Notes under the pieces: model-generated | Databases searched by the model: none | What the model was told of the DNA's origin: nothing | What the model saw: only the letters and a program-made list of their open reading frames with translations | Origin: Moringa oleifera | Lineage: Eukaryota; Streptophyta; Magnoliopsida; Brassicales; Moringaceae | DNA length: 64,000 nucleotides | Reading direction: 5' to 3' | NCBI GenBank assembly: GCA_021397835.1 | Contig: JAJFZO010000747.1 | Coordinates: 1,614,501 to 1,678,500 of the forward strand | Made by a program: the position numbers and the translations under genes | Shown here: positions 25,525-37,325 of the stretch, piece after piece | Layout: the number at the start of each line of letters is the position of its first letter | Position numbering within the stretch: position 1 is the first letter of the stretch

Positions 25525-25976
25525 TCAGTCTTCCTCGGCAATGACCGTCTCCACCATTGCATCAGCGCCGGGCTGATTCAGTGGTTGGTTCCCTAGGACT
25601 TCGTGACCTTCAGCCGCCACCAGATCCACGATATCTGTACCAGCTGGCTGAGTCGCAGGAGGGTTTTCCTCCTGATGGTTGTCGCCTGGCTGATTGAGGA
25701 CAAGTTCATTTTGTTGGTCGTGTTCCACTTCAGTACCTTCTGGCGCCGCCACCAGCGTCTCCTCCACGTTCCAGTCGCCAGCCTGAGAGGATTTTGCTCC
25801 TGAAGTGCATGCTGATCATCAACCTGAATATGGTGGTTGGGTCTGCTACTAGTACAGATCAGCGAGGAAACTACTGGGCTAAGTAACGATCCCATTAGCT
25901 CTGCGCATAGTAATTTATAAAACTTACCAGTAAACCATGGGGACAAATCTTTAAAGACCTCAACATCATAATCCAT
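25525..25976 (-). pseudogene. MBD-like pseudogene U4, lacking the MBD
   Basis: A paralogue of the gene at 28698-29666. From ATG 25976 it reads MDYDVEVFKDLSPWFTGKFY (compare MDNDFENIYSDLEPWFFGKEY), including the ELMG...SPV stretch. Near 25780 a deletion of about 7 bp relative to the paralogue shifts the frame. The rest continues in another frame (25525-25767) as EETLVAAPEG, NQPGDNHQEENPP and QPAGTDIVDLVAAEG, ending in a stop just before a GAG|GTAAGC donor. The Asp/Trp-rich start of the MBD and its second exon are absent. With a frameshift and no functional domain it is best called a pseudogene, although a short product could still be made. Confidence 0.75.
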
Positions 25977-26056
25977 GACATCCGAAAAGTCTTCTCCCTT
26001 TTCCAGAGGACGGAAGCTTCTGAGAAAGAGAGAAAGAAATAGAGGAACACGCAGAA

Positions 26057-26087
<31 letters not shown>

Positions 26088-26110
26088 GACAAGGAGACTG
26101 AAAAAAATAA
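25977..26110 (-). promoter_or_regulatory. CT-rich leader of U4
   Basis: Upstream of the U4 start codon is a (CT)n tract on the coding strand (plus-strand GA at 26065-26090), the same arrangement as in the leaders of U3 and U5. It is a remnant or active pyrimidine patch. Confidence 0.5.
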
Positions 26111-26229
26111 AAAATTGTTCTTGGAGGCTCTTATCCAAAATTGTAAAAATAATAAGAAGAATAAAATTTAAGAGATGGGAAGGGGGAAAAATAAAAATTA
26201 AGCAAATGCTAATCATATGTTGTTGGGCT

Positions 26230-28030
26230 CATTAGGTTTATGGGCTTATGATTACCAAAAAAAATATCAAAATATTTTAGGTTGTGGTTTCAGTACAATA
26301 TTTGATTATGGATCTTAATTAAATTCAAAAGTAATTTTTTAATTAAATTAAAAATATTTAGATAATCACCCAATTCGATTTGTCTCAATATCGACCCAAA
26401 AAATTAATCTCATATCGAAAATATAAATTTTTTTGTTTAAGAGTTATAAAGTTTTGTGCTCTCTCACTTAATATATATATATATTTTTTAAAAAATGTGA
26501 TCTTCAAAGTTTTTATAATTTGCTATCAAAGCATCTATCATAGTTTTTATTCACTCAAAACTAATCAAGATTAGTGCAAAGCCAATGATGATTCTCACTC
26601 TATATTAAGTGGTTGAAAGAATTCAAAAATTGAAGACTTAAATGTTCTAAGTAGAAAAGATCAAAATCAAAGAATTCAATATTGAAGCCTCTTTGATCCA
26701 AAAGTTTTCATAAATTACACTATAAATGTGTTGTTGATGAAATTTAAAGAATTGAAAAGATTCAGACAATTTAAGATTAATGAAGCCTCAAAAACTAAAA
26801 ATACAAGAAATCAAAATTAAGGGATTCAACGTTAAAAACCCCCTTTGATTCAAAAACTTCAATAGATTACATCACAATTATGTTTCTTTATATGATTGAG
26901 CCTTTACCTATTTATCAATACCAATTCAACAATCATTTTTTCTTTAAAAAAAAAATCAAATCAGATGAGTGATTAGAAAGATTAGATCTTCAAATATAAA
27001 AAAAAATATAAAATTAATTATAATTTTTCATGCAATTTCCATCCTCATATCTTGAATGGAAAATTTATGTGTACAACGACATCAAAATCACAATATGAAC
27101 TATAATTAATTTAATTAATCAATCTTACAATCACACAGTAAATATACAGAACATTGAGTATATCTCTCATGTTGTGATCCGTTAATAAATTCATGCCTCG
27201 TAAAATTACATAGTTGCCTGAATTTGACATGGAGATTTGGTCTCAATGGTTAAATGAGTGTTTAATAGAGATAAATGTAAAAAACTTAACCTCGATCGTC
27301 GGATATTAATTAAGTTGAGAGATCAATTAATTACTCGTGTTATACTGTTAATCTTTACCATATGAATGCAGGGATCTTAAATTTGATAGTTGTCATAATT
27401 CAAGTAAGCGTATATGATTTCATCGGTCAAGATTACGTGCATGGGAGCATCTCTGGTACGTGCATGAATATACAATATTTTTTACTTACATGTAATCTTA
27501 TGCTACAATAGAGCACCTATATACAACAAGCTTAAAGACAGTAGTCTTTGAGTATCACCACTCAATTAAAGAACCGACAAGAGGTATTCAAACTTTGATT
27601 TATATATTTTCCCAGATTCTTATAAGATGATAGAAGCAAAAGCTTATGTGTTTAATTATTTGTGTGTTTGAATGTATACAAGAGTGATTCAGTAGCATTT
27701 GATGATTTTAGAGCGCATAAATAATTTCAGACCGGTTTTTTTTAATCCTTTCTCATGGTGAAGAATTTTAGGAAATTCTCAAGTTTGTAGCATATATAAT
27801 TATAACCATATTGGGAATAAGGATAGTTTATCATGGATTAATGATAGAGTTTATATGTTATTAATTTGTATAAACAAATTTAATTCAGATATTCTTTGTT
27901 TCTCAAAAACCTTTTAATCCTTATGGGATCCAAGAAATTCTAATCATAAAGCATAAATTCTTATACTTTCTCATGAATGTATATGTAAGTTGAATTGATA
28001 AAATCGACGTGATTGGGAAATTGGGAGCAA
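26230..28030. other. AT-rich intergenic region
   Basis: No coding frame is credible. 26640-26900 contains a short direct repetition (TCAAAATCAAAGAATTCAA...TTGAAGCCTCTTTGATCCAAAA, and again near 26815-26870). Otherwise nothing is recognised. Confidence 0.45.
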
Positions 28031-28039
28031 AAGTTCATA

Positions 28040-28345
28040 TAATAACATTACTAAGAAACTACATATCTGTATTACATAAGAAAGATGCAACGTTTGGGTG
28101 AAAAGAAAATGTCCCTAGAAAATTACATTGGGAAAACTATCTGTATCACATAAGAAAAACGCATGCTTGGATATTGATCAAAAGGGAAAAATAGTCCCAG
28201 AAAATAACAATGAGAAACTGTCTGTATTTGGATGAAAGGAAAATGTCCCCAGAAAATTACAATGAGAAATTAAACTGTCTCTATTACATATATAAGAAAG
28301 ATATAGCATGTTTGGATGAAAAGAAAATGTCCTCAGAAAATTGCA
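28040..28345. repeat. Degenerate tandem repeat, about four copies
   Basis: Four imperfect copies of a unit of roughly 60-85 bp built on CATAAGAAAGAT, GTTTGGATGAAAA, GAAAATGTCCCCAG and AAATTACAATGAGAAACT. Single related copies occur beside other MBD-like units (20405-20485 and 22490-22555: TTACATAA...AAGTTGCAT...GGAAATGCTCCTGCAAA). The motif therefore belongs to the shared flank of the MBD units and was amplified only beside U5. Confidence 0.75.
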
Positions 28346-28697
28346 CTGGTCCAAGGCCTCCAATTACACATCTCTTAACATTTATTCACTAATTAACAAC
28401 ATCTGAAAGAAAGTTAAAACACTGTAGGTTGTCTCCTCAGCTAGCTTCTGTGGTGTCTCCAGCTGCTACTGATTCCACCATAGTACAACATCTCTAACAC
28501 AGAGACCAAACAGGATTAGTTTATTACAAGATTTCTCTAAGCAAGATAAGATAAAGCAAAAGCTTACGTGGGTATCTATCGGAATCTACATGAACAAACA
28601 GATTTCACAGATTTTAATTGGATCAAGAAAGATCAAACGGTGACAAGTTTGCTTGGATTGAAGTATATATCTCTGGATTTGGTATTGTATACCTTCT

Positions 28698-29666
28698 CTA
28701 ATTTGGGCTAATCTGCTTCATCAGCTCTAAGTACCTCTCAACTTCACTTCTGGAACGAAACTTTTGGCCTTGGGGATTGATGTAGTACTGCATAAATGAA
28801 CAGAATTATCGGTCAATAAGGTAGAATTTTAGCTGTCGGTTAATCGAAAGAGAAATAGTTTTCACCTTATCCTCATGTCCGGCGCTTTTGCCTCGTCGCC
28901 GGACCTTCTTGTCGTAATTCCAGCCCTCCGGGAGCCAATCCGGGTGGTCATCGCTGTTGTCGTTGTTGCCATCCCTTCTGGCTCTGGCGCGACCGCTTGG
29001 AGGCGTAGGGTTTGTTTCAGGCAGACCTCCCTTGTCCTCGGCATCCTCCACCGTTGCATCAGCTCCCAGCTGATTCAGTGGTGGGTCCCCTAGGGCTTCA
29101 TCGCCCGCAGCCGCCACAGCCGCCCCCAGATCCACGTCATCAGCCCTGCCTGGGTGATGCATTGGATGGTTTTCCTCCTGAATCTGATAACCAGGCTGAT
29201 CGCCTTGCAGTTCACCATCTCCCGGTGCAGCCGCCACCGGGACCTCCACTATATCAGCACCAGCTGGCTGATTCACATGAGGGTTTTCCTCAAGATGGTC
29301 TTCACCAGGCTGATCAAGGACAGGTTCAATTCGTTGGTCTTTTTGCACTCCACCGTCTTCCGGCGCCGCCACCAACTCCACCTCCGTGTTCACTCCAGCC
29401 TGATTCACCGGAGAATTTTGCCTCCCACGCTGCTGCTCATCAGCCTGAACATGGGTGTGACGTTGGTCTGGCTGGTTCTCCTGAGCCGCCCCTCCTTGCT
29501 GATTCTGGTTATCATCAGCTGCAGGCGGGCCTGGTACCAATATAGATCGACGAGGTCTTACTGGGCTACGCAAATCCCCCATTAGCTCAGGGTACAAGAA
29601 TTCATATTCCTTACCAAAAAACCATGGCTCCAAATCACTGTAAATGTTCTCAAAATCGTTGTCCAT
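28698..29666 (-). CDS. MBD-domain protein with acidic repeat arm (U5)
   Basis: Two exons: 28866-29666 and 28698-28787, joined in phase 0 (EDK|YYINPQG), giving 296 aa. The start chosen is ATG 29666 in a GCCATGG context; an upstream in-frame ATG (29714) lies in the CT-rich leader. The MBD (about 240-288) reads DWLPEGWNYDKKVRRRG...GHEDKYYINPQGQKFRSRSEV.RYLE, the form seen in plant MBD5/6/7, and the intron splits it at the usual place. Residues about 95-225 are acidic, low-complexity repeats: NQAGVNTEVELVAAPEDGG, NQPAGADIVEVPVAAAPGDG, HHPGRADDVDLGAAVAAAGD and NQLGADATVEDAED, separated by EENP/PGED linkers. Family members bind methylated CpG in heterochromatin. Trp and the Arg/Lys face are present, so DNA binding is plausible. 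Confidence 0.85.
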
Positions 29667-29830
29667 GGCGTCAGAGAGAATGAGAGAGAGTAACAAAGAC
29701 AGAAAACCCAACACGGAGAGAGAGAGGGAGAGTAATAGAGAAAGTAACAGAGATCAGAGAGAGCTAGAGTGAGAGAGAGAGACTGAGAAAGATGGTTCCT
29801 GAGTTTGAAGGAGGGTTTGGTTGGTTTGTA
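29667..29830 (-). promoter_or_regulatory. CT-rich leader of U5
   Basis: The coding strand has dense CT repeats (plus-strand GA runs at 29676-29690, 29718-29735 and 29757-29782) directly upstream of the U5 ATG. It is a pyrimidine-patch leader as in U3 and U4. Confidence 0.5.
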
Positions 29831-32616
29831 TTTCACATGCTACCGGCTGTGGTTGTAAGGTTTTTTCTGTCTCAATTACCATCCAAAGAGTCAAACTTAG
29901 TCGTTACAGATTTACTCTTCCCTGGAGAGGGTGAAGTAAAATTTATTTTTCGGTAAAATCCCATTTATCCATTTTTATAAAACTATAATTTAAAAATAAA
30001 TTCCATAATCCAAAAAATATATATATGAAATTCAAATCACATTAGTAATTTAATCTAAATTTTGCATCATTTATCTTCTAATATATGTACATATAATAAG
30101 AGGAATTACATCATTTATAATTAAATTAATTATGAATGACAAATTTTCATTATTTAATATTTTATAATTCTAAAAAAATTTAATTCATTTAATTTTAGTA
30201 TTTTGGGATTTCCCTTTTACTATGGTAAATAACTTTCCAAAGCTGAATATTTTGTCTTGTTCTTCAATTATAACGGGTTGTCTCACGTGCCCATCGTGAA
30301 TGCTTGTGGACTTTTTCGTAAATATATATTATTTATTTTATGGTAATAAATCTGGCAATAACAGATTTCTTTCTAAATAAAAAAATTAATTGAAGCTAAT
30401 AAAAATTTCAAATTTCTTTCTGTTATCCTTAATAAATACACAGAAAAAAAATTTTGACCGGTCCGAACCGGACCCAAGTAGCCTACGGTTCGTCTGGTGA
30501 AGTGGTAACCAAATGTATCCCCTTATAGAGTGGTGTGAAGACGACTTTACGTCATTTTTTCTGCCTGTTTGAATAAATATGACGTGGCGCTCATTGATTT
30601 GTTGGTTGTGTTTAGCGGTTAGAACTAGGGTTCACTTGTGTGGTTTGGTGGGCGTACTGTGCTAGATTTTTGTCGGAAGTACTTAGTGGTGGGTCCCAGA
30701 GGTGGAGAATGATGACTCGGACAAGAATACCGTTGTCCTTGCTCTGGATTTAGTATCACCTGGACGCCAAACAGGGATAAATCTGGGAGGGAATGGAATG
30801 AAATCATAAATATTTAAGGCCACAATTGGTTGACTGTGATTCAAAACCAAAAGTACAATCCCGCTGAACTTAATGGCTAGTTGCTTGATTACTTTATAGA
30901 TTTACTAATGCAGAAAAAAAATATATAATTACTAATTTAAAAGGCTGATGAGTTTCAATTTGAAGTTATGAAATTAAATTTAAGAAGCACATTCTTGAAT
31001 CAATTTATAAATATTTGTTATGTTCAAATATATTTCTAATAGATGTATCTTATTTTCAAATTAAAAATAAAAATATAATTATTTATTTTAAATAATATTA
31101 ATTAATTAATTTAGATTAAAATTAATTAAAATTAAATATTTTATAAATAAAGTGATTATCGAGCTTAATTCGATAGATCAGTTTGTTTATGATCTTAATT
31201 CAAAAAAATTAGCTCGATTTATTTAATAAAATAAATAAATCAAAATTACATGTTTACTGATAAATGGAGGTTAAAATTTTAAATTGAACCATTTGATTGG
31301 CTGATTTATTAAAATAAATAAATAATTAAAAATAAATTACATTGAATCGATGTGATTTGACTATCAATGTCTTTTATTTAAACTAATATGATGATTAATT
31401 AATTATTGATATTTATATAAATAAAATTTATATTAATAAAACTATAACTTAAGCAAAGGGTGAGAATGTCAATTATCCAACCACTTTACTTCATTTACCA
31501 GCAATTTAAAATTAATCTTATATTTTTTTCTTATTAAAGATAATTAGATTCGAATAGTTTTTACAAAATACACATATAAAATAGATACTTAAGATTAAAA
31601 AACATTTTAATTAAACAGAATAAATGATATTATTTAATAATTTTATTATATTATGTATTTGTCTTAGATGAAAATATATTTATTTAAATAATAAAATTAA
31701 AAAAGTGTAAATGTAATTGAAATATACTCTAATCATATAGTTACTTTTAATTTATAATTTTAATTATTTAATTATAATAATTTATATAATATTAAATCAA
31801 TTTTTTATTTTTATTTATATTATTTACTGTAAAATTAACAAATAACACAATTTATATAATGATATGCATAAAGTTTATTATTTATAAAATTGATTCATGT
31901 AAAGTTCTTTTAAAATTAATTTAAAAGCTTAGAGAAGTCCCAAATAAAATCTATTTTTGATTTATTTAAAATTTAAAATTAATTCGTATCAAACATGATA
32001 AATCAAACTTATGAATAAATCAACTACATATTTTTCAACAGACAAACTCAAAACACAGCTTATATTTTCAAATAAAACCGACCCAAAGATCATAAAACTC
32101 AAATTCCAACTTCTTTTGCAATTGGGGTTAATAAGTTTGTTGATCCAACTATTCAAAACCTGCTTTAAAAGAATTTAAAATCATGGAGAGTTCAGAGTGA
32201 ATTCAACAGAATTAAAAGTTCAGAAATCAATTATAGACAAATCAAATATAAATGATGCAATAGATGAGAGAAATACAAGAAATGCCCAACAAAAAGAACA
32301 ACTTGTAATTGAATTGGGAAGATGATAAGGTAAATGCAATTCCATGTGCTGTGTACTAGAAAATGTACTTTCTAAATAATTCACATTGCATTTGATAACA
32401 GCAAAAAGCTGACAAGAGGAAGCTCACCAGGATCCATATACAAAAATTCAATGAAAAGAAAAAAACAGACAGCTGCGTTCTGCTTCCTTAAAAAAAAACT
32501 GTGTGGATCATGCACAGCCATGCAGAACTAGTGTAAGTTAGATCTGGGAAGGCGAACAAAAACAACAGATATGTATGGGTCAGCATGAGATCATCCCCTT
32601 ATACAGTTGGGTCAGC
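29831..32616. other. AT-rich intergenic region
   Basis: 29900-30450 and 30830-32100 are AT-rich and without credible frames. 30460-30800 is less AT-rich but encodes nothing recognised. 32160-32616 is likely the 3' UTR and flank of the MBD5/6-like gene. Confidence 0.45.
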
Positions 32617-35573
32617 TCAAAACTTTGTCTGCCCACCATTTCTGGTTGTGATGGATGTAAACACACCAGCCCAGTGTTGACTGATAGATTCCAGCACCTT
32701 CTCATCCCCAATGAAGGGTGTCCAGGATGCTTCAGACCTATCTGTTAACACCCAGTCGATCTTCTCTGGTACATTGACAAAATCAAAGTTCATAGAAGTC
32801 TTTGCCTTTTTGCCAGATTTCTTGTTTTTATTGGACCCAGGGCTTGCAGAAGTCTGCAAAAACAAAATTTAAAAGCATGTTATGAAAATGGCTAACAAAA
32901 AAAAAAGAAAAGGGATTGACTTCCTGCATCTTTAATAAAATATCTGACTCACGTCCTTATCAACATCAGAATTCTTCCTTTTTTTCCTCGCTTCCTTATC
33001 AACATCAGAATTCTCTGTTTTTTTCCTTTTTTTGGGTAAGGCTCCATTTTCCATGAAGTATAGCACTTCATTCTTTGACCGGAATTTACGACCTGAGGCT
33101 GGATCAATGTAATACTTCAAAAGAGAAAGATATATTAGGCTCTGTTTCAGCATCCACTATACAAAGAAACATTCCTTCTTCCAATTTCTCCATTGTTGCA
33201 TTTTATAGTTACTCAAAATGGGAATTTCCAAAATATCCGCATGTGATACTAAAAACAGATTCTATAAACATAATAAAGAATCTGCAAATGCTGCAAGCAC
33301 AAACTGAAACACTTCCAAATGCACCAAAACAGCAATAAGGTATCTAGGTTCATGACATCAAACCCCCTTCAGTGTCTCCTAGCCCCTAACCAACTTCTAA
33401 AACTCCCATAGCCTTCTCCATACAGTATCATGGAGTTTCAATCCTCATTTTTGATCAGAACCATTTTCTTCAAAGTAATTAAGTTGTCCTATCACCTATT
33501 CATCTGATCAAGGAATTGGTCTCCTTCTAAGATGGTACATCATCCGCTCATCTGTTCTAGAGTTGGTCTCCTTCTTAGTGGTGGACAGACAACATACTAT
33601 CTGATATGTGCATTGAATATTTCAGTGGCATTAAAACAGGGACGGAAAGGTCCAAGTTCAGATTAACTTTTTCAGATAATTAAAGTTGCACTGAGGCAGC
33701 ACTTGATCAGTTTATCAGGTAAGAGGAACCCATAACCTTGCTAATATACACTAGTCAACATAACAACTTATTCATAAAACTTAGTTATATGAATATTGAG
33801 CACAAGCATAAACTTTCAAGTAACAAGAGATGAATTAGCACTTGATAAAAACTACACCCCATTGAGTACCACCATTAACCAAAATTGAAGACTATAATGT
33901 TTCTACAACTGATTTTGATGTGTGGATAACCAATAACACATTAAAGCTTCCTGTAGTTGGCTACTTGGTGTAAGAACTGAAGCAAGCGAGTAAACATGGA
34001 AAGTTGAATCAGACTAAATAAAAAGTGGCAAATTTAAGCCTGAGGTCTTACTCCGGAGAGCCGTGAGGGCAACCAATGACAAAACAATTAGCTTCCACAC
34101 AGCAAAAAGTGGTGCCCCACACTTTTTAGGGGTAGAATGTACAACTTATATACCCAAGGTAGCCTAATAATCTGACAGAGTCTGAAGATAAGGGTTGAAA
34201 AGGACATTAAGAAGATATTTACTCCCCAATGGGAACACCTCAGCATCACTTCCAAACACAGTATCTCCTCCAAAAAAAAAACTTCAAATCATTCCCGTCA
34301 CCAAGAAGATTCCATGCTCTCAAAATTACCTAATGCAAATATCAGAACTCAAATTTTTAAGAACTCCATAACCATCTATATAATCCAGCAGTAGGACAAC
34401 AAAGTAGTAAACAAATTTGTATTGATTAGGACAGGAACTCATCCAATTACAATAACTTGAAAAAACCTGCAACAAGCTGCTCTGGTCTAAAACTTGACCC
34501 ACTCCCCCTTTGAAACTAATAATGGAGAAAACTTGGATCATATAGGTTCTTCAAAAAGATCACACTTTTCATAAACCTCAGTACTGACGAAAAAGCTGTA
34601 ATGAAAGATGAAAGGCATTAGCTGCGAAGGTGACTGCGAACCAAATTGACTGATTGCCAAGTTTATTAATATAAGGCCTCATTCCTTTTGAATGAAATTA
34701 CTTTGCACCTAAACCTTAATGCAGACGCCTCTCTAATCCTAAGCAAAAAACTTTCTATCATAAATGCCTGCAGTGAAAAGAGCTAGACCTTTAGAAAGGT
34801 CTTCAATGTCTTAATCTTCCCATAAATCAATCCAAGCTAACAGAAAATAGTAGAACAAATTCACCAACCACAACAAACATATTTCTTGAACACGCAAAAT
34901 GTTTCTTCACTGGAAAGCAACAAGACATCTTTGTAGCTAATCTCAAGCTTTTTATGCCATTGTCAAAATGATAGAATTAATCTATCTAGACAGTAGAGCT
35001 ATTTTCACCAGTAATTTTATTCCTTACTGATATTTTGAAGTCAAGATACCAATCACCACAATCATCTAAGTGACCTGTACTTTATAATTCGTACTAAAAG
35101 AACTCTCCATTACAGTTTCAATTAACTCGGATAACACTAGCAGTTTAGAGTTGAGAACAAACCTTATCAACCGTTCCAGCAGTTAAACCAGAAATCCTAA
35201 CCCTATCTTCAACCAGCCAACCCGGAGGCAGCCAGCTTTCAGGAGGCGGGTTCCGCCGCCTCGTCTTTGACTCAGCCTGTGACCCAGCAGTTTCCGGTGC
35301 GGAAGCCGGTGTCTTGGGCTCCGCACCACTAGGGATCCTGACAGGTGAGGAAGCGGGCACGACGCTGGGAGACTGCCGAGAGAACCGTGGCTCAGTCGGT
35401 CCGTGATCACCCTGAGCTAGCTTTTCACCATTCGTGGGATCAGCATCAACTAAGACCCGGGATTTGACAAGTGGATCGGAAGGCAAATGAGATGGGATGT
35501 TTTCAAATTCGGGTGGGACGAGCTCAGGAGAGCTACCGATGGGAGCTTCACCAGGTGTTGCAGAAGCCGTCAT
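32617..35573 (-). CDS. Methyl-CpG-binding domain protein, MBD5/6-like
   Basis: Three exons: 35163-35573, 32953-33114 and 32617-32853, all in phase 0, giving 269 aa; intron 1 is about 2.05 kb. The frame extends upstream to a GTG at 35588, but the first ATG is 35573. The MBD (about 111-160) is canonical: WLPPGWLVEDRVRISGLTAG, then TVDKYYIDPASGRKFRSK and EVLYFME. A Lys/Arg-rich linker with two copies of KKR...NSDVDK follows, then a conserved C-terminal region (FDFVNVPEKIDWVLTD...WTPFIGDEKV) typical of MBD5/MBD6. Arabidopsis MBD5/6 bind methylated CG and silence genes and transposons redundantly. This is the most conserved member of the local MBD group and probably the ancestral-type gene. Confidence 0.92.
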
Positions 35574-35629
35574 GAGAAGAACCGCCACTGGTTAATTCTT
35601 CGGACAGTTTTGCTTTGAATTGCGGTGGC

Positions 35630-35637
35630 TTATATAG
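35630..35637 (-). promoter_or_regulatory. TATA box of the MBD5/6-like gene
   Basis: CTATATAA on the minus strand, about 57 bp upstream of ATG 35573, at a spacing that allows a very short leader. Confidence 0.5.
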
Positions 35638-36429
35638 GGAAATCACTACACAGGAATAAATTCGAATCCAGAAAAAGGAAACAAGAAAAGTTGACTTGGG
35701 AGAATATCAACCGTTGGATTAGAAAGATCATAACGATTATCAAAATGGACATTTTGTAACTTTAATGGTTGATAAAAATCTCCTGATTGTACGAACTGTA
35801 CTGCTCACTGTTCCATTTCAAAACTGAAACCACTTTCAGGCCCATTCTGACACTAAGCCCAGCCATCCTACAAACCCCCACAACTTCAGGGTCAACTGGC
35901 TGGGCTGGGCTGGGATAATCCAGAATTAGGAGCTCCAAAATTCGTCAAATAAAATCCATGATTTGTTTTTTTAATAAATTGGGTTAACCCACCACCCGAA
36001 AAAACAGAGATCAAAATTAATTATGCCAGATTATGGATGTATACACCTTCCTAACCTTATGAAAATATAGAAACATTAATAAATAAAAAATAAGATATAT
36101 AATCGAAATGCGAACTCTCCCTCAAATTTTCTATCAGACATCTTTTATTTATGCTGAAGTTGTTGACAAAATTTTATTAGTACTTCACGAAATATTATAA
36201 CACAGAAGGTTGTTTTCTAATAGGGAAAAGCCAATAGAGATTCAAGCACAAAGGCAATAATACCAGTGAGTATGATTTCCCCAAGTCATCAAAAAGCTGA
36301 ATCCATGAATAAAAGAACAGAGTACCTCATATGGTTTTTTAATCTCCAGCAACTATTTGAAAGGTTTCAGCTCCTAAGCAGCAGCTGGCCTGCAGAGTAT
36401 CTTCTGAACCACAGTTTTCCAGGAGACTT
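35638..36429. other. Intergenic, upstream of the MBD5/6-like gene
   Basis: Presumed promoter side of the MBD5/6-like gene (to about 35900), then AT-rich DNA. Nothing else is recognised. Confidence 0.4.
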
Positions 36430-36433
36430 TCAG

Positions 36434-36499
36434 CTTTGCTGTGATTCAGGCTCTGGCATGGTACGCTTCTTGAGCACTTCCCAGCAAATAGATATCTGA
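36434..36499 (-). other. Possible orphan exon or coding remnant
   Basis: On the minus strand, an acceptor-like CTCACTCAG (36500-36508) is followed by an open stretch ISICWEVLKKRTMPEPESQQ ending in Ser and a TGA stop near 36434. Its composition looks protein-like, but no upstream exons could be identified between it and the PPR gene. It could be a terminal exon of an unrecognised transcript, part of a spliced PPR 3' UTR, or chance. Confidence 0.25.
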
Positions 36500-37325
36500 G
36501 TGAGGAGAGAAATGATGAGAATCAGCGGAGGCAGGGAACATATAAATAAGACATGGACAGAGTCTCATTTGTAGATTATTCAAAATTTTTGGACAGCCAA
36601 CATTGTCCAAGTTTATGTATGGTTATTGAAGCGCAAATCATAAAGGAGATCATGCTCCTAATCCCTCCATAGCCCAACAATGATACAAATGAAAGCATAA
36701 GAGATAAATCTCAGAATAAAAGTAAGCATTTGCCTGTTTGCAATCAATATATAACTATGCCAGATTGAACTCTTGCTTTCAAATATTTTATGCACATATG
36801 GGATGCCTTCGCATGCAAACAGTTCAGATGCCATTATCATGAACTAACCCTAAACATATCAGCATGAGACAAACCCTCATATCCTTTAAGGATGCACACA
36901 ATCTCCAAATCCCATCTCTTCCTAATGATCCTTTGTTCCAGTAGCCAATATAACATCACCATAAAATCTCCAGATAAAAATGAACTAGGAAACAGTTGGG
37001 CTTTATATTGTACTTGCTTGGCAGTTGACAAATATAGATCTGGATGAGCTTAGGAATATGTAATGGTGAACAGCCAGAATCATACTTCCGTGACACCTAA
37101 AGAGAAATAAGAGGAATAGCTTGAGTACATGAATCAGTGATCAACATGATGATCCAAGCTAACCAAGTGATGAAGCAATAGCCAAGTATTGCACGGGATC
37201 TCCAGGCTCCTCACACATGGTTGCTTAGGCTATCAATTTAAGCCCCAGCCAATCTCACTGATGTATCATGTCTCTGTTTCTGTTTCCTCCATAATTAAGT
37301 ATCAAAACAAAGTGTCTTAGATTCT
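36500..37325. other. 3' flank of the PPR gene
   Basis: Moderately AT-rich DNA downstream of the PPR stop; no gene recognised. Short minus-strand frames (for example 36837-37031) are not recognised. Confidence 0.4.

Noticed and set aside
28875..29585. Long plus-strand frames opposite the MBD-like gene U5
   Set aside because: Shadow frames of a GC-richer coding exon; no splice or family evidence.
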